Assembly (NCBI RefSeq): GCF_030867145.1
Contig: NC_134454.1
Location: forward strand, 65,020,308 to 65,084,307
Length of the DNA: 64,000 bases
Direction: 5' to 3'
Source of the DNA: Opisthocomus hoazin
Lineage: Eukaryota; Chordata; Aves; Opisthocomiformes; Opisthocomidae
The notes beneath the pieces are model-generated. The model did no database searches and was not told the origin of the DNA. It worked only from the letters and a program-made list of their open reading frames with translations. The position numbers and the translations under genes were made by a program. Positions 26,600-60,700 of the stretch are shown one piece after another (position 1 is the first letter of the stretch; each line of letters opens with the position of its first letter).

Positions 26600-29500
26600 A
26601 GCACACCTGGGCTTGGCTTTTAATGGTGCTCTAGTACCTGCATCTACTCGGCGAGAGACGTGTTTACCACTGTGGTGAGATTAACTCTGTCAACCAGATG
26701 GTTATTTAGCTGCAAAGGACAGCAGCTTGCGAGCACCCCCGAGGACCCCACCGACGCGGCTGACGCTCCTGCTCTGAAGCAGCAGTGAATCGGTGGCATT
26801 CCCCACCATTGCTCTGAAGCAATGTTGCTCTGAAGGAGCAACAGAAGCTGAATTCAGAGCTGAATGTTGCTCTGAAGGAGCAGCAGAAGCCCCAGCCTCA
26901 GGCGAGGATTCCTCAAGTCAGTACTGGGGATTGGAGTCTCAGCACACACAGACCAGAAAGCAGCGTGGCCGGCAAACAGGCAAAGGAAAACCACTGGTGT
27001 TTTTAACTTCATAAATGTAGGCAGGTTCTTGAAGTGTGCGGTTAAGACACAAGAACGTGAGCAGCACAGCATAGTAAGAAAGAACTTGGCAAAACTGCAT
27101 TTGCCTTCTGTTTCTGTGCCAGACTTCTTACACAATCACGAGACGCTGACTGGTCAGGCTTTGCTTAATTTCCACGTCTGCAAAACCAATTGAAAACGTG
27201 AAGGAGAATCTGAGGTTCAGTGTGAAAGCGAAACTGTCTTGCAAAGAGAGATTGGTGACGGTAACGTATGGGTGTGGCGGAGGAGTACGGGTGGCTGTAC
27301 CCCACGTCAGCACATCTGCGACAGCACGGGTGGGGAACACCGTTAATGCAGGTCTGTTAATGACAGCACCGTTATCACTGACACAAATCCAGCCTCTGCA
27401 CTGAAGATAACTGCAGAGTTCTGTAATGGACTTTCCAATCAGTTAGAGGACCGCAGACCCCTGGGATGTGCGCCTTGGCTTTTTAAGAAAAAGTTTTGTC
27501 ACCAGAAAAGCTTGAACTTCCCTGCTGTGTTGCTGGCAAGCAGGAAGCAGGCCAACAGCAAAGCAACGAGCAGATGTTACTGCATGAAAAGAACTGTCAC
27601 TCTGAAACTATCCATGCGTTCAGAATAAGGCTTACCCATCAAATACATATTCTGAAATCAGACAAGGCTGTTATGTTTCCCTAATCTGATTTACTGGCCA
27701 GAAATCTTCAGCCAGTAATTCCTGCCTCAAACTGTTCCTTTCGGCAGGGTAAAGGGTGCCTACTTGAAGAGAAGCTAATTCTGATTTAGAGCTTTTAAGT
27801 GACGGGGAATCCACAGCATCAGTAAAGAAAGGCAAGATGCTTTGGCCTTGCTTCGTATAAGGAATTTTATACATTTTATACACATAGATTTAAAGAGATC
27901 TAATGAGTCTGTCAGAATAGGGTCAAAGAAGTGGCCCCATGGTAAGTAAGACAGCGAAGGACTACCCAGGAATGGACTTAAAACGCTGGTCTCAGCTCGG
28001 GCTGGGGAGCGAGGAACACAGGAAAGCATTTGGTGAGGAGTTCCAACCACGTGGCACTTCCCAGAAAAAACTGTGGTATGCCGCCAGCTGCGCCCTGGGA
28101 GCAAGCCACTTTCCTCGCTCATCGTGCACGCCTGTGGAGCAGAGTAGCAGATCCCACAGCCCCAGAAGCCCCACGTCACTTCGACCCGCCTTCCCTTCCA
28201 GCAGCCTACAACACTCTGCCGGCAAGGTCTCCAGCCCCATCTCGTACGCACCGCCGACCTTCCGTGGCACATCAGCTTTGCTCCGCTCACCAGGAAAGGC
28301 ACTACTAACCTTGGATCCCAACTGCGGCTTCGCTTGCAGGTGTTGCAGCTTTACATCCGTCCCCTCTACTCATTCCAACTCACTTCTGCACAGGTTATTG
28401 TAACAGAAGCGGAGCCTCTCACTGTCCCCCATCACCGTGAGGAGAATGCAGCATTGCTGCCACTATAGAGAACTCGAAAGATGTTGCAGTGGGGAAGCAG
28501 AAAGCTTTTTTGGCATAGTACAGGGAAATCACAACTTACCAGCAATTCTCCAGGACTCTGCGCTTCCTCACTACTCGCATCGTATGAACCACATCAGTGT
28601 GCGTTAGGGTAAGAATATTAGGAATTGTGCTGTTTTGTTCATAGCTTCTGAAATGAAGCTGCAACCTGGAACGATGCTTTCACTGTTCTACGTTTTCAGG
28701 ATTTTTCAGTAGTTGAAAAATGTTGGTTTGTGCCAACCGGCAAAGAGAAGAGCACAAAGAGTCTGCACCCAATGCGAAGGAGAAATCTACCATTTGGCTG
28801 TTTTTCAGGTGGAATGAAATACAGAAAATCTTTCCAAATGTAAACGCAATCAGGAAGAAAACAAAACCAGATTGATACACATCGTGGTGGCTGCTTACAT
28901 AAAATTAGTTTGTTTTTATAGTGTAAACTTAGACTTTATATGCCTGTTAAAACACAAAACATGTAAAATGGCTTTTTAGGTAAACGTACATTTGGCTTGA
29001 GCATAGCAATTAGACATCAGTCAAAAATGGGGTTACGGGAAGGAGAGGAAGTGTCTGTGCACGTGCGTGCACATGTTCTGGAAACCACCACTCAGATCCG
29101 AACTGAACCTCTTGCACAAGCTATTGACCTAACTGCTGTGATGTTTGCTGGAATAGCCAGCGTACCCAGGAATCGTGCCAGGACCAGCTGCCACAGCACT
29201 GTATAGCCCAGCCACAGACCTGACAAAAAGCAAGTGGAAATAGCCCTCTTGGACACAAAGGTGCACCATTACCAGCTGAAGCATCTCAGAGGTGTTTTAA
29301 TACTTGGCTCAAAGCAGGGCACGGCCCATGCCAGTATTTGCCAAGAGCACCGAGTCACCAGTTACTCTTTCAGCATGGAGTTCTGGGCAGCTACACCTTA
29401 CTCGACTCTCCAGTTGCTACTCAGCTTAAAAAAAAGTAACTTCTGTGTCGTCTTTTGATGTTTTAGCTTTTAGGATCTAAGCTTTCAAGCTGTTGCCAGC

Positions 29501-32500
29501 CTCTCCAGTGGCAGGGGACTACATCTCCCAGGAGCAGCCCTCAGAAAAGCACCCGTTGGCTTGGGACCTATATACTGTAGTATTTGTTACTGCTATAATC
29601 AGATGATCACCTTCAGAATCGTCTGTGGAGGTGCAGGGAGGCACCCAGAGCAACTCTAACAGCAAAGAGAGCACTGAATGACCTGCCAGCACACTGTGAG
29701 AGCGACCGGCGCGTATGCGTACACCTCCGAGATGGCGCTGGTGGCAGAGGTGACAGAGACTGCCAGTGCGTGTGGGGCCAGACACCCACATGTAACCGGC
29801 CCTTCCAGAGTATTGGGTTGGGTGTAACGCCAAATAGTGGGATCTTCCACTGAATCTTTGTTAGTGTTCTGTAATTCCCACTAATCTTTTCTAGTTGGTA
29901 GTAGTTTAAAAAAAAATTCCAAAGGAAAAAAAATAATCCATGCACTTAAATAGTCAAATTTGGTTAGATTCCAACCAAATGAAATGTTTTAAATCAGTTT
30001 TTGACTTGAAAGAAAGCATTTCACAACATTTGAAGATTTTAGTATTAAAAAACCAGAAGGCTGGTATTTCCCTGCAGATTTGCTTAAAAAAACCCTTTTA
30101 CTTTGAGAATGATAGTTTAACAGACTGGTTGCTTAGTTCTTCACTCCAATATTAGTTCAAAGTGGATTAAAGTCTGCATTGCCCATTAAGGAAATGCACC
30201 AGCTAAACCTTTCTGAGTAGGTTAATTTTTGTAACCAAAGTACAGAAGAGTGATGTTACACAGCTTTGCACTAAACTCGCCAGGTGCTGCATTTGCACGC
30301 TCTTTGTTGACCCTTTTTAACTCAATGCCATGTACTCCCAATTGTAAGTGTCACTCTTTATGACTTCTCAGCAACTGTATGCAGTGCAGCTTTTCACTCC
30401 TAAATCAAGATTTTATTATACGATGTCTCAGGTTCCTTAATCACGGCTAATACCTTTACCTTACAAATAACGGAGATGGACGTTTAACCCGGGCAATGCC
30501 GCTAAGGAAACGTTGTGCTAGGAGAAGACAGCAGCGTTTCCCAGCACCTTTACACATTTCTGACGCTCGGGCAGCCTGCCAGCGCCAGGGAGTCTGGTGC
30601 TGGCTTGAGTCTCACTGGAGTTACAGAGGGGCAGGTGGAAGAAAGGAAGGCTGCAAGCCCCTGAGTTACTAGGTAAGGTCACTGTAGGGGGTCTCGTTCA
30701 ACAAGTTCTACAAGAAGAAGTTCTACAAGAATACGAAGTTCAGCAGGCTCGAGCTGCGTGCTGAGAGACAGCCCAGTTCTCCAACATCGACAAGCCTTAG
30801 GTGAACATCAGCCAGCTGTTGCCTCATCCCCCTGATTTCCCTGTCAGACACCGCCTCTAGTGGCAGGCAAAACTCATCCAGCTCTGAATCGGCATTTCAA
30901 CTCCTGCAGTTAAGTCTGATGGGTTAAAATCGGTGTCTACCATCATATATAAAAACCACGGTGGCACTGTCTTTCTGCACTGTTGACCTCCTCCCGATGC
31001 TGATGTGAGAAAGCCAGAGGAAGTTCCTGAACATATGGGTCAGTTTCAAGTAGCAAGAAAAAGACAGTTTTACATTTGTCAGCCCAGCAGTAGACTTAAG
31101 AATTGCCAGATCGCAATACCGTGTTAATTATCTGTTAGTTTGCGGTGTCAGCGAATTTTTTCCTTTAAAAAAAAAAAAGGAGAGAGAGAGATACTCATTC
31201 ACAGATGGCAAGTCCATGCAGGATGGCATAAGTGTTCGTTAAGGGCGCCTGCCTACCAGCCCGGCCCAAACTGGAGGTTTCCCAAATTCAAAGCACAGCT
31301 CACAACCTGTTACCAGTCAGCTTAGTGTAACTGCCAGCATCCCTACTGAAGTGGCACAAATATCTTGCCATAGACAATAAACCACATTCCACAAATGCTT
31401 TCTAATTAAGAATGAAATGCCCCCTCTCCTGCTCCCTTCTCTGCGTACCACTCTGTTCCTATAACAGTAATGAATGCTGTTGGAGTGAAGATTTCTGTGC
31501 ACAGTTTGAGCTGGCAGCACTAGAGTAAACGGTCATAGCGCTGATGGTCTCTGTGCTGACCACACAGCAAGCCTCTCAAGAGAACCATCGTGCAGGACCT
31601 GCCTGCCTGTGGGTTTCAATCTTTGGAAGCAAGAGACAGAACGTTCCCCCCACAACCTCTGTCATTTTATTTGAAAGAATAAGAATTTCTAAAAGGAAAT
31701 AAACAGAAGTTTTCTAAGTAAGTTGCTCACAAGTAGTAGGGGAAAAAAAAAAATGAAAATACTAGAGTTGACCACAGAGATGACAGGCTAGTTCAACAGC
31801 ATCAAAACTGAGATTTTATTCCAGCTCTGCTGGGAGGAAGCTCAAAAATGGGAAATTTGCATGGTACAATGGACAAAGTTTGGCCAAGTGGAGTCCTCAA
31901 GCTAGTGAGAACAGAGCTGCTTCTGGAGCCTTCCTGGCAGTGGTGGTGGGCTACAGGAGGAACAAATCTAATTCCCAGCAGGTCTTTGGGAAGACCAGAA
32001 TCAGCAGGAGGTTATCCTGGGCAGTGCTGTATGTTGGAGCTAAAAAGAGACTGCAGCCATGCATGTCTTTTCCCTAGCCTCTCATACTACTCGGTATCAG
32101 CAAGGTGTATGTCAAAACAGCCTGCCAAAAGCGTTTGAAGCATCCAGCTTAGCTCTCCGAGAAGTTTCTGCATCTCAGCCTGACAAGTGACATCCAGACC
32201 TATCCCTGTATTTATCCTGTGATTTTATTACAGCTATGTGGAGAAAATACCTTACCTCAGAGAAGTTGATGTAGTTGAGTATGAACTGCAAGGGGGAAGA
32301 GAGGGATTCAAAGAAAAGCAGGCCTAACTACAGCCTTTTCTGTAATGATCCCTCCCTTCTCTTGGAGAAGCAAGTGAGAATTAGAAGGTCACAGGTGAAA
32401 CCGGCCCTGTAATCACTACATTGGAGCACATGGAGCATAAACATTCGTTCACCAGAAGAAATGGCCAAGCAGGAGTTAAGTGAGCAGCGTACATGCAGTA

Positions 32501-35400
32501 AGTCAAGAGAACAAGAACAGTCACAAAAGCCAAGAACAAACACAGGTGAAAGTAAAGAACTGGCACTGCTGCCTGGAGTGCTGACAGCACCAGGGCCACA
32601 CCACGGATAAGAGCATACCACAAATGCAAAGCAGCAACTGTGTGTTACAACTCAGTCTGACTCTGAGCTTTCTTTGTAAAAACAAAAAGGGCTGCAGGGA
32701 TCACGCGGCGTTAGCACCAGTCAAGAACCAGGGAAACAAGATGAGGACCTGATGGCTAGCAGTTCTTGTTCTCCATGCCACCACAAGTCATCCTGGTATC
32801 TGTGAGAAAATGAAACCAGTTCTGTTTAAAACAGAGAGCACCTTCCCCTTCTGTATTCATACACTCCCCTTCTGTGCTCATACAATGAGCTTGTTGTCAC
32901 AATAAATGCAGCAACAGTGGAAGGAAGAAAACAAAGTTTTAATTAAATTATATAAACAATATCAGTACAGCACATAGAAGTTACTCAAATTCCATTAAGT
33001 CTCGAGGTAAGAGCCATCAAGTTTGCAAAGACGAGTACTAACCTTTCAGGAAAAAATAGCAGTAACTCGTGATAAAAAGGTGGCAAGGGCAGAACTGTCT
33101 CAACACAAGAGAGAAGGCATTTAGATTGTTTCAGTCTGCACAAGTGGACAACCCAGACCGTTGCACAGGCATGCACGTTGCAGGCTCAAGACAAACCATC
33201 CTCGATTCTTGTGGTTCTGAACAGAAGCCAAGTAGGTTGCAGCAGCTGTGTATTTAATGAACTGATGTGATAAAAAGACAGATTGTCAAAGCTGAAGCAT
33301 GATTAGTATGACATAAAGCTTACAAGGTAAGAAAGTCACAAATGAAACAGTATTTAGACGATTATTGCATATGATTGCATATTAAGTTACAGTCACCAGA
33401 AGTCCCAAATATTCCTTCCACAGTTCTGACCAAAGTCACAAAAGTTGAATCAAACTATCCAAAAGCCTGAGATTAAGAAAAAATAATGTGCTGATCCTTC
33501 TTCTAATCTTATCTTCCTCTGTGATTTGCGTACACTTTTATCTATGCACAACACCACCACTGAACGAAAAACAACTTTAGCCCAACACAGGCAGCTTCAT
33601 TCTTGAACTGAGCTGAAAACCAGACTTCCTGCACATCCCCACAGTATGGAACAGCCCCCAGCCGTACAGGCAGGGCACAGTATGCCGAATGAATTGCGGT
33701 GCGGGAGCTGGAAGGGAACAGCTCCTAAACTTACATGATGTAGAAGCATTGCTATTTTAGAGCATCTGCTGTGGTAAAGACATGACTCAAAGCATACAAG
33801 ACAGTAGCGTTGGTCACAAAATGCCCCCTCTCTCCAACCCACTCTTACAGAGCACAGGAAATATGCTCTGTACACTCAAACACCGGCTGCCCACCTAACT
33901 CATTACCTGCTCTACAACTTCTGCAACAGGAGCTTAGAGGATTGCTACTTGTTCTGCTGCAAAAGGTTTCCTTCAGGGAAGGGTATCGTCTAGGCACACA
34001 CAGCATTTGACAAGGGAATGGTGTTACTCTCAAAGCAGAGCTGATAGAACACTTAAAATTGTCACTGCCAGCCCAACTCTATTTGTTATACCCAACAGTT
34101 AAGACACTCACTGAAAAATGCAGTAGCTGTTTTAGAGGCTGAAGGTTTCCAGGCTTTGAAGTCCAGTCAGAATGCCGCCCTAGTAAGTTCAATGCAAAAA
34201 AGTTTACAGTACTCCTAGATCTCTCTTCCCTATTCAGACAAACATATTTTTCTACATATGCCTGTGAAAACTAGGACTGCAGTTCTCTTAATCCCCCAGC
34301 CTGCATTCAGGATGATGATGTCTGATTACGCAGACAGTAGAAACTGCTGTAACTAATGTCTGTACATTAATGTCTGTCATGTAACATTTTCTCTACACTG
34401 TCAATTAGATTGTAGTACGAAATTTAACTTTCAACTGCCAACAACCAATACAGGACACATCAGTGTACCGGGAGACCAGTAACTGTTCTCCCTTACTAGG
34501 CCAGCATATTTCACATCGACTCATGGTAGGAGTAAAATCTAACACAGGAGCAAGCAGATGGTTGCTCTTCCTCTATAAGCTTTGAAGTCTTCTACTAACA
34601 CACCACACACATTAGAAAACAGAAAGCTGAAAACGGTTCGAAGTCAGAAAGATGACAACCCAGCTATCCCTGAGATCACTGCACAACAGGGGTGGGCATG
34701 CTGTTAAGCTGCACCAACAGCACCTACTGGCTTGTTTCTCTCCACTTCAGAAGTCTGGCTACCCAGCAGCCACTCTGCAACACAGCCATCCTGGACACGG
34801 GGCCTCAGAGCTAAGCCCAGTATCTGCACCATGAACTGTTCGACAGTCACAGGGTGACAGGATGGCTAGTACAGTTTTCCCAGCTGGATCTCCCTCCATG
34901 TCTTACTGCAAGCTTGAGGCTGTGAAGGAAACAGTATTTAATGCTCTGGGAGAATTTTCACTGGAAAACCGGAGTCTGACAAAAAACCCCAACACTTGAC
35001 ACTCAATCTGTGCATCGTATTGTTTTCAATATAGTGGCTGCGTCCTTGGAAAGTCTTACCGTGCGACTGCTGAGAAAGCACATGAAAACTCATTTGGTAA
35101 GACACTGCCATACTAGCTGGAAGAAAAAGAAGCATCCTGCCCTTCCTTTATTATGATACAGTTTTTCCAGCATTTATTATAGGACTGGCAGACAATCATA
35201 TGCACATCCAAAGCTCCAGGTGAGAAGGGTGTTATTGGTAGTTTTTCTCCTTAGGGTGTGCATCTGTACAGGACAGCATGTGACTCAGCATAAAGGTTCT
35301 GCAAAACTAGCCTGCATAAATCTGTAGCCAGCAAGCAGTTTTGACAGTTACTACCTCAAAGCACAAGTCAAAGTAACAAGACAGCAAACCAGAGAAAGGA
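26600..35400. other. Intergenic region between CDK7 3' end and SERINC5 promoter
   Basis: About 8.8 kb. No coding exon, RNA gene or mobile element was recognised on either strand. It includes small local duplications (AAGTTCTACAAGAA near 30705-30730; CTCCCCTTCTGT..TCATACA near 32845-32885). A single ACTACATCTCCCAG match to the ZNF143/THAP11-type element lies at 29518-29531. Confidence 0.7.
26768..26888. repeat. Cluster of GCTCTGAAG short inverted repeats
   Basis: Four copies of TGCTCTGAAG in about 120 bp, each followed by CAGCA, CAATG, GAGCAAC or GAGCAGC. Each can fold as a small hairpin such as GTTGCTC-TGAAG-GAGCAAC. It lies upstream of the SERINC5 CpG island. Confidence 0.8.
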
Positions 35401-35404
35401 ATCT

Positions 35405-35601
35405 TTGTGTTTCACTTAAAAATGCTTTTATTATAAAAAAGAAGCAGGCTTAATGAAACATTTCTTTCAGTGAGGAAATATTAAATTCACATTTTACATA
35501 CGAAAATATTACAAAATAACCATCCAGTGACTATTACAGCGTTTTTTCAATGCTTGGGACTTGGGCCATTTTCACTTATTTTCATCCACCATCCACAGCA
35601 A
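35405..35601 (-). other. CDK7: CDK7 3' UTR with poly(A) signal
   Basis: Downstream of the CDK7 stop, a minus-strand AATAAA occurs at 35427-35432. This gives a 3' UTR of roughly 200 nt. The cleavage position (about 35405) is inferred from the usual 10-30 nt spacing. Confidence 0.65.
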
Positions 35602-57066
<21,465 letters not shown>

Positions 57067-57619
57067 GGCCGGCGGGGCGGGAGCGGGGAGCGGGCCACCG
57101 GGGGAGCCGCCGGCCGGACCGCCACACCGCCGCCGGCCGAGCCGCTTCCGGCCCCGGCCCCGGCAACGGCCGGCGTCGCCTCTCCCCTCGCCCCGCCCAC
57201 CGCGCTGACGCCGCCGGCGCCTCGCGAGAGCCGGCCGAGGCCCCGCTCCTCCTCGCCCTCGCCCCGCCCCTTACCCGGCTTCTGGCGGGGCGCGGCTGAG
57301 GCCTTGCACCTGCGCATTGCCACGCACCCAGCGCGCCTCGGGCCGGGCCGCGGGCCCGCAGGAAGAGGCGGAGGCTGCGGTCCTGCCGAGAGAGCCCGCC
57401 CTCACCGCGCTGCCAGCCCCGAGACCCCCACGCCGGCGGCATGCGCCATCCCGCAGCGAGACTCCACGGTCTCTTTCAGCAGAAAAATAAAGCGGCTTCC
57501 GTTCCGTTGGCAGGATTGCAAATGGCGAATTAGAGAAACATTTTAATGGTGTGAGCATCGCGTCTGTTCGACAGAATTTCCTCCTCAGTCACACATTAAC
57601 ACGTGGTGCTTTGTCTCAG

Positions 57620-57741
57620 CCTCCTCGCCCTTCACAGGGCTTTTATTGAAGCTCTCGGTATACAACAATTTTCAGTACTGAGGAAACACCTTTATTGTGC
57701 ATACAATACTTTAATAGTGGCCAACGAACTGTCTTCCACAC
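57620..57741 (-). other. MRPS36: MRPS36 3' UTR with two poly(A) signals
   Basis: Minus-strand AATAAA hexamers lie at 57691-57696 and 57642-57647, 46 and 95 nt past the stop. The 3' UTR is therefore very short, ending about 57670 or 57620. The left end is inferred. Confidence 0.65.
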
Positions 57742-57759
57742 TTATTCCGGACCTCCACG
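57742..57759 (-). CDS. MRPS36: MRPS36 terminal coding exon 4
   Basis: Eighteen bases, RGGPE plus TAA, after acceptor TTTTACAG. Human MRPS36 ends in the same five residues. Confidence 0.93.
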   Translation of the reverse strand, partial: RGGPE

Positions 57760-60700
57760 CTGTAAAAGAAAAGCAGACAGTTAAATACACACCACTAAAA
57801 GAGCGGGAAATGGAGGTGAAATCTCCTTTGGCACTGTTACCGACCGACAGACACAGACCTAGCTGTAACTTCGTATTTACACACTGGTTTTTAATCTAAC
57901 TAAGAACATAGGCAGAGCGTCAAGTATCAGCACCTGCCAGCAGCAGCTCTGTTCTTTTCAGGGGAGAATACAAAAAGGTCAACGCCTGCAACCTACAATT
58001 ACTGCTGCTGCCACCTCTCCCACCCCGAAGAAACCGGACTCCTGCCCACTTTAGAGAGGCCTGATAAACACAGCAGTGGTCAACACAAGTTTTAGAATTA
58101 CTTTCACTGTCCGAATTCCAAAGTGCAAAGTAAAAACAAAGCCAAGGCGAGCCACTGCAATCTTCATCAGAAATCAGAAAGGCATTCAATTCATTATTTT
58201 GCCAACAAAATTCACAACTTACCGCTACAAAATTTATGGTAGAGGTCAGTAAGTGTATTACTATGACAAATAACTCATTTTATTTCCAATTATAATACCC
58301 CACCAATCTACATGGAGGAAAACGGATCTCCTCTACCAATCTGATTACACTGTAGGAGTCCCTGTCGTTCAACAAAGCTATGTAAGCATCTTTTAGTTTC
58401 AAACTCACATCCTTCTCACAAGTTTTTCAAATCTCGTGCATTCTCCCTTTTTAAGCATCAGTGTTTGCATCTGAGAGTTGTTACAGATCAAAAGGTTTTT
58501 CTTGCCTTTCATGTACAACACCATACTTGCAATTATTGCAGAAAATATTTCTATCAAGTTTAATAAAATGTTTCCACTACTAGAAATAGAAGAGCTAACT
58601 TACCAATAAATATAACTTCTAAAAACTAGTTTGAGAAATATTTTGGACTGGTGAATAGCCTTTGCTGGTCTGAGAATGGACTCCCGTGCTCCTGTCCAGC
58701 ACATTCACATTATATATTAATCAGCTGCTACAAAACAGGTAGTGATGGCGACTAACGCAGGCTGTAACTATCGCTAGCTGACTCCATGTCTGTTTTAAAT
58801 CTGTATCTCTCTGATCAGGGGTATCACAAGCTACTAATTATTAATTACAGAGCTGGGTACCTTGCGTATTAAGAATTTGTAGCTTGGGTGTTGTGTATCA
58901 AAGCTATGAAAGCTGGGAGCGCGCCCTTACCAACAGTTACAATGCAATACCGTATCTGAGACTTTGAAGAAGGTGTAGAAACAAAGCTAAATGCTAGGTA
59001 CATACAGACAATACACAGCAATAAACGAAACTTACTTGAATATATTCAATCTCCTCGTCCGACATGAGTTTCCTTCTGTATTTCTGAGGTAAGGTTCTTG
59101 CTAATTCAGAAGTGTCTGGTGCGCTTCGTACTCTGCTGACAGGTGAAATATTTTGAAAGGGTGGTGATCTGCCTCCTACAGACTGCTGTGCCTCTGAAGC
59201 ATGGAGAGATGTCACACTTGCTTGTAGAGATTCTTGTACTGAAACACACATTACAAAACCATTGACAGAGACATAACAAGACTGTAAAAGTAATTAAAAA
59301 GCAGCCAAAAAGTTACCAGTTATTGACAGTTTTCTTCACTACAACAAATACTTAAAAGAATTGGCACTTCTCACGGCCTGTTTTTATTGTTAAATGTATC
59401 AAGAGCATAGTGACAAAATTCAGTAAAAGAAAGCACGTTCGAGTGGCAGAAGTAAGCATGTATCCTAACAAGGGCTTTTTCACTGGGAAGCTGTTCTTAC
59501 CAAAAAAGCATAAAGTATCATAATTGTGTGTGAGTGCAGGCAATTACGTAGAAAGATAACTAAGATAAATAACTAAGACCCACTGAGATGATGCCTTTTT
59601 GTTTACTGTGACTGTAAAGCCAGACAACTGAAAAGAGGTGGAGGCTTACAGAAGGATAAAGCTCCCAACCATGAGACACCGCAACACACAGTGCAGTGTC
59701 GTACCCGTTTTTAATATGGCATCGTATCAAATTTTGTTAATGATGTGCAGAATGACCACCAAACATCAGGCATCAGCAATCAATGTTATGAAATGCAGAG
59801 ACCATGGAGTGCGTGAAGTACTTTGCAGGTGAGGGCCAGCAGCTAGGCTGAAGGAACTCGCATTAGAGAAGTTGCCTTGAGTTTGAGGATAGGGGAAGAG
59901 ATGACAAAAGGGCAGTGTTGTCAAAGTCCGTCTGTCCCACCACTGCTGATCTGACAATGGAAATACACAATCACCCCACCAGGCAGGACAGTCTCACAGC
60001 AGCATGTTTACCTCCCAAGCACTCAGACCTCTCTACGTGAGGTTAAAACACCTGACAAAGCAGAATGCTTCCATGGGAAGTCCCTCTCAGTGCTCCTGAA
60101 AAATGAGCAAGACAAATGCAACATCTGAACAGCTGGAAGAGAGGGACTGCATAATTATAAAGTAAGCAGCATCAAGACTGGATGAATCAAAGAACGCAAG
60201 GAGTTAAAATACCACAGAGTTGCCTGCCTGCCTCCAAAAAGATCAGTGAGGAGAAAGGAGAGGAACCAGTTTTCGCCATAGTGAGTTTGAGTTAATGGCA
60301 GGACTGGGACATCAAACACCTGCAGCAATGTGATCAAGCCACCACTGGTTAACAAAAAAAAAAACAAACAAAAAACAATAAACCAGCCACCATTGAGAGG
60401 CACACTCAAGACGTTCTCGGTCAGCAGACTGTGTCTGAAAGTCCCAAGTCCATCAGGCGCTTCAGGATCAACGGAAGCTCTCATACAGAGCGAGGGGGAA
60501 GAGAGCCCATCAAAAGGAGCATATTCTGAACAGGGGGCAAAGTATTTTTGTTTCAAGAAATAACACAGCTTATATATGGAAAAACAAGAAACAGCTTCTC
60601 CAGATTTGTTTCATACACCAATGTCTAGAGATTTGTCATGGATTTTCCCCTATTGCATAGTAGACACATTAGCCAATTAAAAACATCAGCAGTCAAGACA

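Larger units (their letters stand above)
25080..26600. promoter_or_regulatory. SERINC5: CpG island at SERINC5 5' end
   Basis: About 1.5 kb of CpG-dense sequence centred on the SERINC5 start codon at 25885, falling off into AT-richer DNA on both sides. It contains a (CTGCC)6 run at 26191-26220. Open frames of up to 322 codons on the plus strand are composition effects with no recognisable domain. Confidence 0.8.
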
